A stretch of DNA of 18,353 nucleotides from Hydrocurvibacter sp036169815 (GTDB lineage: Bacteria > Campylobacterota > Campylobacteria > Campylobacterales > Sulfurimonadaceae). Under the pieces are notes generated by a model. It was not told where the DNA came from. It was given only the letters and a program-made list of their open reading frames with translations, and made no database searches. Where the stretch lies: assembly GCA_036169815.1 (NCBI GenBank), contig JAVHOA010000037.1:1-18353 (forward strand), read 5' to 3'. A program made the position numbers and the translations under genes. This document shows, in pieces, positions 7,533 to 14,474 of the stretch; position 1 is the stretch's first letter; each line of letters opens with the position of its first letter.

Positions 7533-8620
7533 GTTTTAATGCAGTACAAATAGGCAAATACAGGATTGAAAAACCTATTATCCAAGGGGGTATGGGCGTT
7601 GGTGTGAGTTGGGATCGGCTCGCTGGAAATGTCTCAAAAGAGGGCGGTCTTGGTGTTATCAGCGCTGTTGGAACTGGCTATTATGAAGATAAAGTGCATG
7701 TGAAACGTTTAGTTGCACAAAGACCTTTAGAGGTTGAAAATTTTTACTCTAAAGAGGGTTTTACCGCTATTATCAACAATGCAAGAAAAATTTGTGGTGA
7801 TAAACCGCTTGCTGCAAATATTTTGTATGCAATTAATGATTATGGTCGTGTTGTGAGAGATGCGTGTGAAGCGGGCATTAATATTATCATCACGGGAGCT
7901 GGACTTCCTACAAATATGCCTGAATTTACTGAAGAGTATCCAGATGTTGCACTTGTGCCTATTGTGTCATCGGCAAAAGCCTTGGCAATTATCTGTAAAA
8001 GATGGCAAAAAAGATACAACCGTCTTCCTGATGCTGTCGTTTTAGAGGGTCCAAAGAGTGGCGGGCACCAAGGTTTTACCTATGAACAGTGTGCAATGGA
8101 AGAGTTTCAATTGGAAAATCTTGTTGTACCTGTCGTTGAAGAAGCAAAAAATTGGGGAAATATCCCAGTTTTTGCAGCCGGTGGAATTTGGGATAAAAAA
8201 GATATCGAAGCAGTGATGGCACTTGGAGCTGTTGGCGTTCAGATGGGGACACGATTTATCGGAACCTTTGAGTGCGATGCGCATGATAACTTTAAAGAGA
8301 TTCTTTTAAATGCAAAAGAGGAAGATATCCAGTTGATGGCTTCTCCTGTGGGTTACCCTGCACGCGGTGTAAAAACGAACTTAACTGCTTTAGTTGAAAA
8401 ACGCGAGGGACCAGCGATTAAATGTATCTCTAACTGCGTTGCTCCTTGTCACCGTGGAGTGGAAGCAAAAGCGGTTGGTTTTTGTATTGCAGACCGTTTG
8501 AGTGATGCATACAATGGAAATAAAGAGTTCGGGCTTTTTTTCTCTGGAACAAATGGATACCGCTTAGATAAGCTAATTTCGGTAAAAGAGTTGATGGACA
8601 AATTGACGATAGGCGAATAA
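7529..8620 (+). CDS. FMN-dependent oxidoreductase, nitronate monooxygenase/2-nitropropane dioxygenase family
   Basis: This 363-residue TIM-barrel flavoprotein has PIIQGGMGVGVS (16-27) at the first strand, GPKSGGHQGF (174-183) with a His180 at the usual catalytic/FMN position, FAAGGIWD (215-222) and GVQMGTRFIGT (236-246) for FMN phosphate binding. The family includes nitronate monooxygenases and the enoyl-ACP reductase FabK; neither substrate can be read from the sequence. The C-terminal part has four cysteines in C-x3-C-x3-C-x11-C (299, 303, 307, 319), which ordinary class I NMOs lack and which might bind a metal or Fe-S cluster. It starts within the tyrS stop (ATGA), with AAGG (7517-7520) upstream, so it is translationally coupled. 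The same order, tyrS, this gene, then amidase, is one I recall from C. jejuni. Confidence 0.85.
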   Translation: MSFNAVQIGKYRIEKPIIQGGMGVGVSWDRLAGNVSKEGGLGVISAVGTGYYEDKVHVKRLVAQRPLEVENFYSKEGFTAIINNARKICGDKPLAANILYAINDYGRVVRDACEAGINIIITGAGLPTNMPEFTEEYPDVALVPIVSSAKALAIICKRWQKRYNRLPDAVVLEGPKSGGHQGFTYEQCAMEEFQLENLVVPVVEEAKNWGNIPVFAAGGIWDKKDIEAVMALGAVGVQMGTRFIGTFECDAHDNFKEILLNAKEEDIQLMASPVGYPARGVKTNLTALVEKREGPAIKCISNCVAPCHRGVEAKAVGFCIADRLSDAYNGNKEFGLFFSGTNGYRLDKLISVKELMDKLTIGE

Positions 8621-8628
8621 GAAGTTTC

Positions 8629-10059
8629 ATGCTAAGATATTTTTTTTCCCTACTTCTTTGTACTTCTCTTTTTGCCTCACCATCGAATAAAGAGATTTTA
8701 CAAAGAGCCGATAATCTTGCAAAAAGTAGCAAAACAAGCAATCTTTTTAAAGCATATAATGATTACAAGATGCTCTATCTAAACGCTACAACGAAGGCTG
8801 ATAGTAGTTTAAAACAAAAAGCTTTAAGCGGAATCATACAAACTGGAAGTGTGCTTCATATTGATATCAAAGAGTATGAAAGTGCATTCAAAAATGCTAC
8901 TCAAAAAATAGCTACAAAACAATCTAAAGTTGTTTTGACGTCAATGCTCAAAATGAATACTGCTACATGGGAAGATGACACCCTTATTCTTGCTTTTGAG
9001 AATGATTTGAATGAAAAGCAAGTCGAATATTTCACAATTCATGATACAAAGCATAACCGATATCGATATGTTTTTGACATCTCTGGCGCATCTTTTTTCA
9101 AAACGCATCTGCTCTCCAAAAATGGGATTGGAAGAATCGGTATTAGTCAGTTTGATCCAAAGACAATACGCCTCGTCTTAGAAAATCAAGAAAAAATAGA
9201 TTTAGAGCACAGCATAGAAACAAATGAACTCAGAATTACTTTCAATAGCCAAAAAGATGGAGTCAAAGAGCTTTTTAAGTCTAATGATAAAAATGTTCAA
9301 ACTAAAAATAGGTCTCAAGAAAAAGAGACAGATGATTTAGATGGCTTAGCGCAGAATCTTCAAAAGTACACAAAATCTAAAAAACAAAAAATTATTGTGA
9401 TTGACCCAGGGCATGGCGGAAAAGATTCTGGTGCGATAGGATATAAAAACTATTATGAAAAGCATGTGGTTTTAGATGTTGCACAAAATGTAAAAAATAT
9501 GCTACTAAGTCGTGGATATAAAGTTTTTATGACAAGAGATGATGATACATTTATTGAGCTCAAAGAGCGCACCGCTATGGCTAACCGTAAAAATGCAGAT
9601 CTGTTTATTTCTATCCATGCTAATGCAGTTCCAACGCAAAATGTTGAGAGTGCACATGGAATAGAAACATATTTTTTATCCCCTTCAAGAAGTAACCGCG
9701 CGACAAATGTGGCGGCTATGGAAAACTCGACAGAGATTTCAGAGATGAGCGGTTATGGCAAATCCACATTTTTAAAGTTCACAACAAATTTAACGCGTAT
9801 TGCATCAAATAAATTAGCCATTGATGTGCAAAAAGGAATCTTGGAAAATCTGAGACAATCTTATAAAAGCGTTGTCGATGCTGGTGTGAGAGAGGGCCCA
9901 TTTTGGGTGCTCGTGGGTGCGCAAATGCCTGCAATTCTTGTGGAGATTGGTTTTATTACACATCCGCAAGAAGCTGAGATGCTTGTTGATAAAACCTACG
10001 AAAAAACAATGGCACAAGGAATTGTAAATGGTGTGGATCGATATTTTATCAATAACTAA
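8629..10059 (+). CDS. amiA: Periplasmic N-acetylmuramoyl-L-alanine amidase (Amidase_3 type)
   Basis: The enzyme cleaves the bond between N-acetylmuramic acid and the stem peptide of peptidoglycan, for cell separation and shape control. Over 476 residues a signal peptide (about 1-16, hydrophobic core with LLLCTSLFA) is followed by a helical region, an AMIN-like beta domain (about 105-210) and a lysine-rich linker. The zinc amidase domain runs from 254 to the end. Its ligands are His262 (DPGHGG), Glu277 (YEKHV) and His330 (SIHANA), and the catalytic Glu439 is in LVEIGF. The ATG lies eight bases after the preceding stop, with only a weak AAGAAG upstream. A T8 run (8640-8647) lies at codons 4-7. 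Campylobacterota usually carry one such enzyme, called AmiA in C. jejuni and H. pylori, where it affects the transition to coccoid form; by domain type it is also AmiC-like. Confidence 0.93.
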   Translation: MLRYFFSLLLCTSLFASPSNKEILQRADNLAKSSKTSNLFKAYNDYKMLYLNATTKADSSLKQKALSGIIQTGSVLHIDIKEYESAFKNATQKIATKQSKVVLTSMLKMNTATWEDDTLILAFENDLNEKQVEYFTIHDTKHNRYRYVFDISGASFFKTHLLSKNGIGRIGISQFDPKTIRLVLENQEKIDLEHSIETNELRITFNSQKDGVKELFKSNDKNVQTKNRSQEKETDDLDGLAQNLQKYTKSKKQKIIVIDPGHGGKDSGAIGYKNYYEKHVVLDVAQNVKNMLLSRGYKVFMTRDDDTFIELKERTAMANRKNADLFISIHANAVPTQNVESAHGIETYFLSPSRSNRATNVAAMENSTEISEMSGYGKSTFLKFTTNLTRIASNKLAIDVQKGILENLRQSYKSVVDAGVREGPFWVLVGAQMPAILVEIGFITHPQEAEMLVDKTYEKTMAQGIVNGVDRYFINN

Positions 10060-10065
10060 AATATG

Positions 10066-10074
10066 TGTTAAAAT
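10066..10074 (+). promoter_or_regulatory. Extended -10 promoter for the small lipoprotein
   Basis: TGTTAAAAT fits the extended -10 pattern TG-n-TAnnnT, with TAAAAT at 10069-10074. It would start transcription near 10081, about 30 bases before the lipoprotein start. A second, weaker candidate is TAGAAT (10086-10091). The lipoprotein may therefore be expressed separately from the amidase operon. Confidence 0.45.
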
Positions 10075-10110
10075 CATAACTGTACTAGAATTTAAAATAG
10101 GAGAATGAAC

Positions 10111-10296
10111 ATGAAGAATTGTGGTAAAAAAATGATAGGCGGTTTGGTGATCGGTTTTGCGCTTGCACTAAGCGGATGTAACGAGACTCCAACACCAAGC
10201 AAAGCAAGTGTTTCTCATCATGGAGATGAGCAGATGTGGCAACAGTTTCAGTCAAAACAAGCGACTGATCAGCTTGATAAAGATTTTTCAAAATAA
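10111..10296 (+). CDS. Small lipoprotein of unknown function
   Basis: I do not recognise this family. The 61-residue product has a basic N-terminus (MKNCGKK), a hydrophobic stretch and a lipobox LSGC with the lipidated cysteine at residue 23. This leaves a mature protein of only 39 residues, polar and rich in Gln, Ser and Lys (with HHGDEQMWQQFQ) and no membrane segment. I chose the ATG at 10111 because AGGAG (10099-10103) is seven bases from it; the in-frame ATG at 10105 is one base from that site and would add only Met-Asn. It follows the amidase by 51 bases with a plausible promoter of its own, and a strong palindrome follows it. The location next to an amidase hints at a cell-envelope role, which is inference only. 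Confidence 0.75.
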   Translation: MKNCGKKMIGGLVIGFALALSGCNETPTPSKASVSHHGDEQMWQQFQSKQATDQLDKDFSK

Positions 10297-10317
10297 AATC
10301 TCTACTATGTAAGGCTC

Positions 10318-10341
10318 AAATCCCTTACATGTAAGGGATTT
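10318..10341. terminator. Perfect 24-base palindrome between convergent genes, likely bidirectional terminator
   Basis: The palindrome family core TTACATGTAA (10325-10334) is extended on both sides by AAATCCC and GGGATTT to a perfect 24-base palindrome centred at 10329/10330. As RNA it can form a 10-bp stem with a CATG loop. On the plus strand it is followed by further T-rich sequence (T6 at about 10351-10356). It lies between the lipoprotein stop (10296) and the stop of the oppositely oriented DHH gene (10341-10343), the position expected of a shared terminator. A half copy, ATGTAAGG, lies just before it at 10307-10314. Confidence 0.65.
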
Positions 10342-11420
10342 TAACTCTCTTTTTTATACTCTAAATCACCTGCCACAGCTTCTTTTTCTGCGATAAGTTT
10401 GAGAATTTGCTCTTTTACTTTGTTATACCGATACTGCTCTTTAAACCCAATAATACGACCACCAGAAGCATTTGGATGGCCACCACCATCAACCCATTCT
10501 TTAGCTATTTGAGAAACACTCACTTTATTATTTGCACGAAAGCTCATAGTCCCTCTTGGACTGACATCGACAATAAAATCATACCCATCAAACTTTGTTA
10601 AAAAGCCATTGCCCACAATTGAAGTATTGCCCACACTATAGCTCAAAAATCCCTTGTAGCCTTTGTAGTATATGGTCATAGTATCCGTTTTTTGCCCTAG
10701 AAGGTTCACAATATAGGCGGTTGAGAGATTGTCCAAAGTATCATCTTCCTCTATTTTGAAGAACTCTTTTTTCATACTATGCAACGCATTATCTAAAGCG
10801 ATATTTGCTTTTGTATCGCCAAGAAATTGCACAGCTTTTTTAAGTAAAGAGAGTTTGTAATACCGATCGTCATCGCCAAAGGTGACACGGTTGAGTTCTC
10901 TTGCTTCAGAGATAAGACGCATACACACTTTTCCAAACTCAAAATTAAACGCCTCTTCCTGTTTCCAAAGATCCACAGCATTGACGACTCCAACATAGTG
11001 AGGCATCCATTCTGCTTCTTGAAGCCCAAAATGCTCTTTTGCATAGTCATACGTTATTTTCGTTGCACTTCTTGTGGTATCGAGTGTGTACCATTCAAAT
11101 TTGTTTGCACTCTCTTGTCCGCTTCCATGATGATCGAGCAGGGTGATTGTGATATTTCTCCCTTTGTCATTGAGCATATTCACTTCGCGATCAAGCCATC
11201 TTGCTTCATCCATGGTGAGATTTAAGTCTGTGATGAGAATAGTCGCAGCAGTAGTATTGGATTTAATGGCATCCATAATCTCTTCAAGCCTGCTTCTTAC
11301 TTCTGCGCCATAGTTGGCATTAAAACTTTTAATTGTGTGTGGTGTATAGCTCATAACAAGCTGGCAACTGTAGCCATCAAGATCGGTGTGCGAGAGATGG
11401 TATATATTTTGTGTATTCAA
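10341..11420 (-). CDS. DHH-family phosphoesterase, TTG start
   Basis: This 359-residue protein of the DHH superfamily (RecJ, NrnA, GdpP-like) uses Mn2+ to cleave phosphodiesters such as short oligonucleotides or cyclic dinucleotides. The motifs are complete: H-x-D-x-D at 11-15 (HTDLD), Asp65 (LITDLN), DHH at 96-98 (LLDHHGSG), Asp150 (NAVDLW), and the DHHA1 substrate motif GGGHPNASGG (312-321). There is no signal peptide or extra domain, so it resembles stand-alone cytoplasmic phosphoesterases; the substrate cannot be assigned. The start is TTG (11420-11418): AAAGGA (complement of 11427-11432) lies six bases upstream and no ATG is better placed. It follows flhA by 27 bases on the same strand and is probably the last gene of the rrf2-flhA unit. 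Confidence 0.88.
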   Translation of the reverse strand: MNTQNIYHLSHTDLDGYSCQLVMSYTPHTIKSFNANYGAEVRSRLEEIMDAIKSNTTAATILITDLNLTMDEARWLDREVNMLNDKGRNITITLLDHHGSGQESANKFEWYTLDTTRSATKITYDYAKEHFGLQEAEWMPHYVGVVNAVDLWKQEEAFNFEFGKVCMRLISEARELNRVTFGDDDRYYKLSLLKKAVQFLGDTKANIALDNALHSMKKEFFKIEEDDTLDNLSTAYIVNLLGQKTDTMTIYYKGYKGFLSYSVGNTSIVGNGFLTKFDGYDFIVDVSPRGTMSFRANNKVSVSQIAKEWVDGGGHPNASGGRIIGFKEQYRYNKVKEQILKLIAEKEAVAGDLEYKKES

Positions 11421-11447
11421 TGATATTCCTTTGTTGTTGATTGAAAT

Positions 11448-13625
11448 CTAGGCTATATTTATAGAGCCTAAGACCTCAAATTTTGCATTTGAATCTATCT
11501 CTGCATGCGAGAGTGTGACAACATCAAGACTAAATCTTTCAAAGATTTCAGCAATCGGACGGCGAAGCTGCGGATCTACAATGATGACAACAGGAGAGAT
11601 TCCTTTTTGTAAAACTTCTGTAGCTTTTTGGCTTGTAGCTTGGATGAGATCGTTAATCTCGCCGACACTAAGTAAAAGATTTCTGACGCCATTGTTTTCT
11701 TTGGATTTTTCAAGCATCATCTGCTCGCTTGCGGTTGAAAATGTAAGTAAATTGACAACCCCATTACTATCGGTATAGATTTGGGTGATGACACGTGAGA
11801 GTTTTGCACGCACCTGCTCGGTGATAATATCTACATTTTTTGTGTACTCTCCAATATCTGCAATGGTTTCTAAAATGGTGAGCATATCTTTTAGCGGTAT
11901 CTTTTCATGCAAGAGCGCTTTAAAAACTCTTTGAATAAGCCCGATAGAAGCGACTTTAAGCACATCTTCGATAACCACAGGATAATCGGATTGGATCTTA
12001 TTGACAAGAGATTGGACCTCTTGGCGTGTAAGCAGATCTTCCGCATAGCGCTTGACAAGCTCACTCATATGGGTTGAGATAACAGTTGCAGGATCAACAA
12101 CTGTATAGCCGTTGATGATTGCATCCTCTTTTTTATTTGGGGTAATCCAAAGTGCATCAAGTCCAAAGGCTGGCTCTTTTGTTGGTTCTCCCTCCATATC
12201 TCCTGTTGCCATTCCACTATCCATGGCAAGAAATTTGTCAGGAACAATGGTTCCCTCGCCAATAGAGATTCCTTTGAGAAGAATCTGGTACTGATTTGGC
12301 TTGAGATGTAGATTGTCACGGATACGTACTTGAGGCATCAAAAAACCAAAATCTGAAGCGATTTTTCTTCGCATAGAACGGATTCTCTCTAAAAGATCGC
12401 CGCCTTGCGCAGCATCGGCAAGACGTATGAGTTGGTATCCAAGCGTGAGTTCGAGCATCTCTACTTTTAAAATATCTTCAAGTGCTGCTTCCTCCTCTTT
12501 GGCAATCTCTGCATTCGATTTTACAGGAGCTTTCATGGAAGCTGTTGCATCTGTTTGCGCGCTTTTAGAGCTGCTTTTTGTTCCTGGTGGAGCAAATGTA
12601 TTAAGAATTGTAAGCTCTCCAAGTTCATATTTGTAAAGCGCATATCCAAGACTAAGAAACACAAGCCCAACAAATCCCATGGAAAGAGTAGGAAGCCCAG
12701 GAACAAGAGCGAACATAATCATAATTGCACCCACAATAATCATGATTTTTGCATTTCCCATCATCTGCTTGATGGTTCCCTCTGCAAAATTATCGCCATC
12801 GCTTGAGGAGCGTGTGATCATAATCCCTGTGGCAGTGGAGATGATGAGTGCTGGAATCTGTCCCACAAGTCCATCACCAATTGTAAGGATGGTAAAAGTT
12901 GCAGCACTGTCTGCTACACTCATATCATGTTGAAAAACACCGATTAAAAAACCGCCGATAATATTTACAAAAGTGATCAAAATCCCTGCAACCGCATCAC
13001 CTTTTACAAACTTGCTCGAACCATCCATGGCACCATAAAAGTTTGCATCTTGTAGGATTTCAGCACGTCTTTGTTTGGCTTGTGCATCATCAATCAGCCC
13101 TGCATTTAAATCTGCATCCACTGCCATCTGCTTTCCTGGCATTGAGTCGAGTGTAAAACGCGCTGCAACCTCTGCAACCCTGCCCGAACCTTTTGTGATA
13201 ACCATAAAGTTGATAATAACAAGGATTGAAAACACAATAATCCCAATGACAAAGTTTCCGCCAACAACAAACTGTCCAAAGCTTGTGATAATATCGCTCA
13301 CTGCTTCGGGGCCTTCATTACCATGACTTAGAATCATTCTTGTGGTCGCAACATTGAGGGCGAGTCGAAACAGTGTCACAATCAAGATAATCGTTGGAAA
13401 GGTTGTGAGATCGGTTGGTTTTGGAATATAAAGCGAGATGAGAAGAATTAAAACAGCTAGAGCAATGGAGATTGTGAGCATTAAATCGAGTATGCCACTA
13501 GGGAGTGGAACGATAATAATGGCAATAATTGCAATGACAAAAGCGACAACGCTTAAATCACGTTGCACAAGTAAAAAATTAAGTGTTTTACTAATCTGCC
13601 GTCTAAATGGTATCTGTTTTGCCAA
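11448..13625 (-). CDS. flhA: Flagellar type III export gate protein FlhA, TTG start
   Basis: FlhA forms a nonameric ring in the flagellar export gate; its cytoplasmic domain docks chaperone-substrate complexes. The 725 residues start with about eight hydrophobic segments (roughly 24-62, 77-92, 118-145, 208-232, 242-270, 292-330). The family signature (FHIPEP) is present as RVAEVAARFTLDSMPGKQMA (149-168). A Ser/Ala-rich linker (about 345-375) leads to the large C-terminal cytoplasmic domain. In Campylobacterota, FlhA is also needed for the signal to FlgSR that switches on sigma-54 flagellar genes. The start is TTG (13625-13623), four bases after the rrf2 stop, with AGAAGAG upstream; no suitable ATG precedes the conserved region. 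It is clearly cotranscribed with rrf2. The plus-strand ORFs across this gene are shadows. Confidence 0.95.
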   Translation of the reverse strand: MAKQIPFRRQISKTLNFLLVQRDLSVVAFVIAIIAIIIVPLPSGILDLMLTISIALAVLILLISLYIPKPTDLTTFPTIILIVTLFRLALNVATTRMILSHGNEGPEAVSDIITSFGQFVVGGNFVIGIIVFSILVIINFMVITKGSGRVAEVAARFTLDSMPGKQMAVDADLNAGLIDDAQAKQRRAEILQDANFYGAMDGSSKFVKGDAVAGILITFVNIIGGFLIGVFQHDMSVADSAATFTILTIGDGLVGQIPALIISTATGIMITRSSSDGDNFAEGTIKQMMGNAKIMIIVGAIMIMFALVPGLPTLSMGFVGLVFLSLGYALYKYELGELTILNTFAPPGTKSSSKSAQTDATASMKAPVKSNAEIAKEEEAALEDILKVEMLELTLGYQLIRLADAAQGGDLLERIRSMRRKIASDFGFLMPQVRIRDNLHLKPNQYQILLKGISIGEGTIVPDKFLAMDSGMATGDMEGEPTKEPAFGLDALWITPNKKEDAIINGYTVVDPATVISTHMSELVKRYAEDLLTRQEVQSLVNKIQSDYPVVIEDVLKVASIGLIQRVFKALLHEKIPLKDMLTILETIADIGEYTKNVDIITEQVRAKLSRVITQIYTDSNGVVNLLTFSTASEQMMLEKSKENNGVRNLLLSVGEINDLIQATSQKATEVLQKGISPVVIIVDPQLRRPIAEIFERFSLDVVTLSHAEIDSNAKFEVLGSINIA

Positions 13626-13629
13626 AATT

Positions 13630-14034
13630 TTACTCTTCTATGAGATCTGCAATGGTGAGCGTATCTAAGAAATTATCTATTTTTCCCTGAAGTTTGTTTA
13701 AAAAAGGCCAAAGCGAACACGATTTTGCTTGATCAGATGGACAAGAATCAGAAGATGGTGAACAGTCAAAGACAGCAGGACCTTTTCCCTCAACAGCGCG
13801 CATCACTTCTAAAATGCTGATTTCATTTTTATCTTTAATGAGTTCAAATCCGCCATTTACACCTTTAAAAGATTGTAATATTTGATGTCTTGTGAGAGAT
13901 TGGAGGATTTTTGATAAAAAACTTTTTGAGATTTTGAGCTCTTTTGAAAGGGTGTCTGAATCCATTTGACCAGAAGTTTTCGCCAATACTACTAAAGCTA
14001 AAAGAGCGTATTCGCTCGCACGTGTCATCAACAT
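13630..14034 (-). CDS. Rrf2-family transcriptional regulator with three-Cys (Fe-S type) motif
   Basis: This 134-residue regulator is of the IscR/NsrR type. A winged helix-turn-helix fills the N-terminal half (MDSDTLSKELKISKSFLSKIL, about 24-44, followed by the wing KGVNGGFEL, 57-65). A dimerisation helix (ILEVMRAVEG, 74-83) and three cysteines at 91, 98 and 106 follow, then SLW and a C-terminal helix. Three Cys at this place ligate a [2Fe-2S] or [4Fe-4S] cluster in IscR and NsrR, sensing Fe-S status, NO or redox. Here the spacing is C-x6-C-x7-C, wider than the C-x5-C-x5-C of E. coli IscR. It is cotranscribed with flhA and diverges from rpsO. A GATATTATATC dyad over its -10 box could be an autoregulatory site. 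Confidence 0.88.
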   Translation of the reverse strand: MLMTRASEYALLALVVLAKTSGQMDSDTLSKELKISKSFLSKILQSLTRHQILQSFKGVNGGFELIKDKNEISILEVMRAVEGKGPAVFDCSPSSDSCPSDQAKSCSLWPFLNKLQGKIDNFLDTLTIADLIEE

Positions 14035-14048
14035 AATAAATTTTTTCC

Positions 14049-14080
14049 CTATATAGTCTGTAAATTATGGATATTATATC
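14049..14080 (-). promoter_or_regulatory. rrf2-flhA promoter with overlapping dyads
   Basis: On the minus strand a perfect TATAAT (complement of 14073-14078) should start transcription near 14066. It lies inside a perfect inverted repeat, GATAT-T-ATATC (14070-14080). Another ATATC...GATAT pair with an 8-base spacer spans 14076-14093, and CTATATAG (14049-14056) lies in the leader. AGGGA (complement of 14046-14050) is the ribosome binding site, 11 bases before the ATG. The dyads are candidate operators; AT-rich dyads also arise by chance. Confidence 0.45.
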
Positions 14081-14100
14081 GAATTCAAGATATTTTTAGA

Positions 14101-14157
14101 TACAATTTCGCCTCAGCTTTACAAAAAGCTAGATTACATACCACTCAGGAGGCTCTT
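14101..14157 (+). promoter_or_regulatory. rpsO promoter and structured leader
   Basis: TACAAT (14101-14106) is a plausible -10 box, giving a leader of about 45 bases that ends in a strong ribosome binding site, AGGAGG (14147-14152), five bases from the ATG. The leader holds a hairpin AGCTTT-ACAA-AAAGCT (14115-14130). The GCCTC just before it (14110-14114) is complementary to GAGGC (14149-14153), which overlaps the ribosome binding site. This could sequester it, as in S15 translational autoregulation in other bacteria. If transcription starts at 14112-14113, the first bases of GCCTC would be missing. Confidence 0.5.
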
Positions 14158-14433
14158 ATGGCTTTGGATTCGGCTAAAAAATTAGAAATTGTTGCAAAAT
14201 ACGGACGTAGTGAAAATGATACAGGTTCAAGTGAAGTTCAAATCGCGCTTTTAACTGCTCGTATTGTTGAGTTAACTGCTCACCTTAAAATCTTTAAAAA
14301 AGATCACGCATCTCGTTTAGGTCTTTTGAAACTTGTTGGTCAACGTCGTCGTTTGATGCGTTACTTCAAATCAAAAAACAGAGAAGCATACAACAAAATT
14401 GTAGCTGATCTTGGTATCCGTGACAACATCTAA
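14158..14433 (+). CDS. rpsO: 30S ribosomal protein S15
   Basis: S15 binds 16S rRNA (helices 20-22) as a primary assembly protein of the 30S platform. The 91-residue product has the usual length (89 in E. coli) and the hallmark segments TGSSEVQIALLTARI (22-36), LTAHLKIFKKDHASR (39-53) and GLLKLVGQRRRLMRY (55-69). It stands alone on the plus strand with its own promoter and leader, and converges on kdsB through a shared hairpin. Codon use looks typical of a highly expressed gene. Confidence 0.98.
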   Translation: MALDSAKKLEIVAKYGRSENDTGSSEVQIALLTARIVELTAHLKIFKKDHASRLGLLKLVGQRRRLMRYFKSKNREAYNKIVADLGIRDNI

Positions 14434-14456
14434 TACTCTCTAGCTTTTAGATTTAG

Positions 14457-14474
14457 AGTCCGCTTCTGCGGACT
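14457..14474. terminator. Hairpin between convergent rpsO and kdsB
   Basis: AGTCCGC-TTCT-GCGGACT forms a 7-bp GC-rich stem with a 4-base loop, 24 bases after the rpsO stop and touching the kdsB stop codon (14473-14475). The T run after it is poor on both strands (ACTTTAAAAAT on plus), so termination strength is uncertain, but position and symmetry fit a shared terminator. Confidence 0.6.

Noticed and set aside
8042..8741. Minus-strand open frames opposite the NMO-like gene and amidase start
   Set aside because: They lie opposite well supported genes and their products have no recognisable domain or sensible composition.
10105..10110. ATG at 10105 as start of the small lipoprotein
   Set aside because: It is one base from AGGAG; the ATG at 10111 has normal spacing.
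12555..13668. Several plus-strand open frames over the flhA and rrf2 genes
   Set aside because: They are antisense to a strongly conserved gene, have no family motifs or ribosome sites, and overlap each other in different frames.
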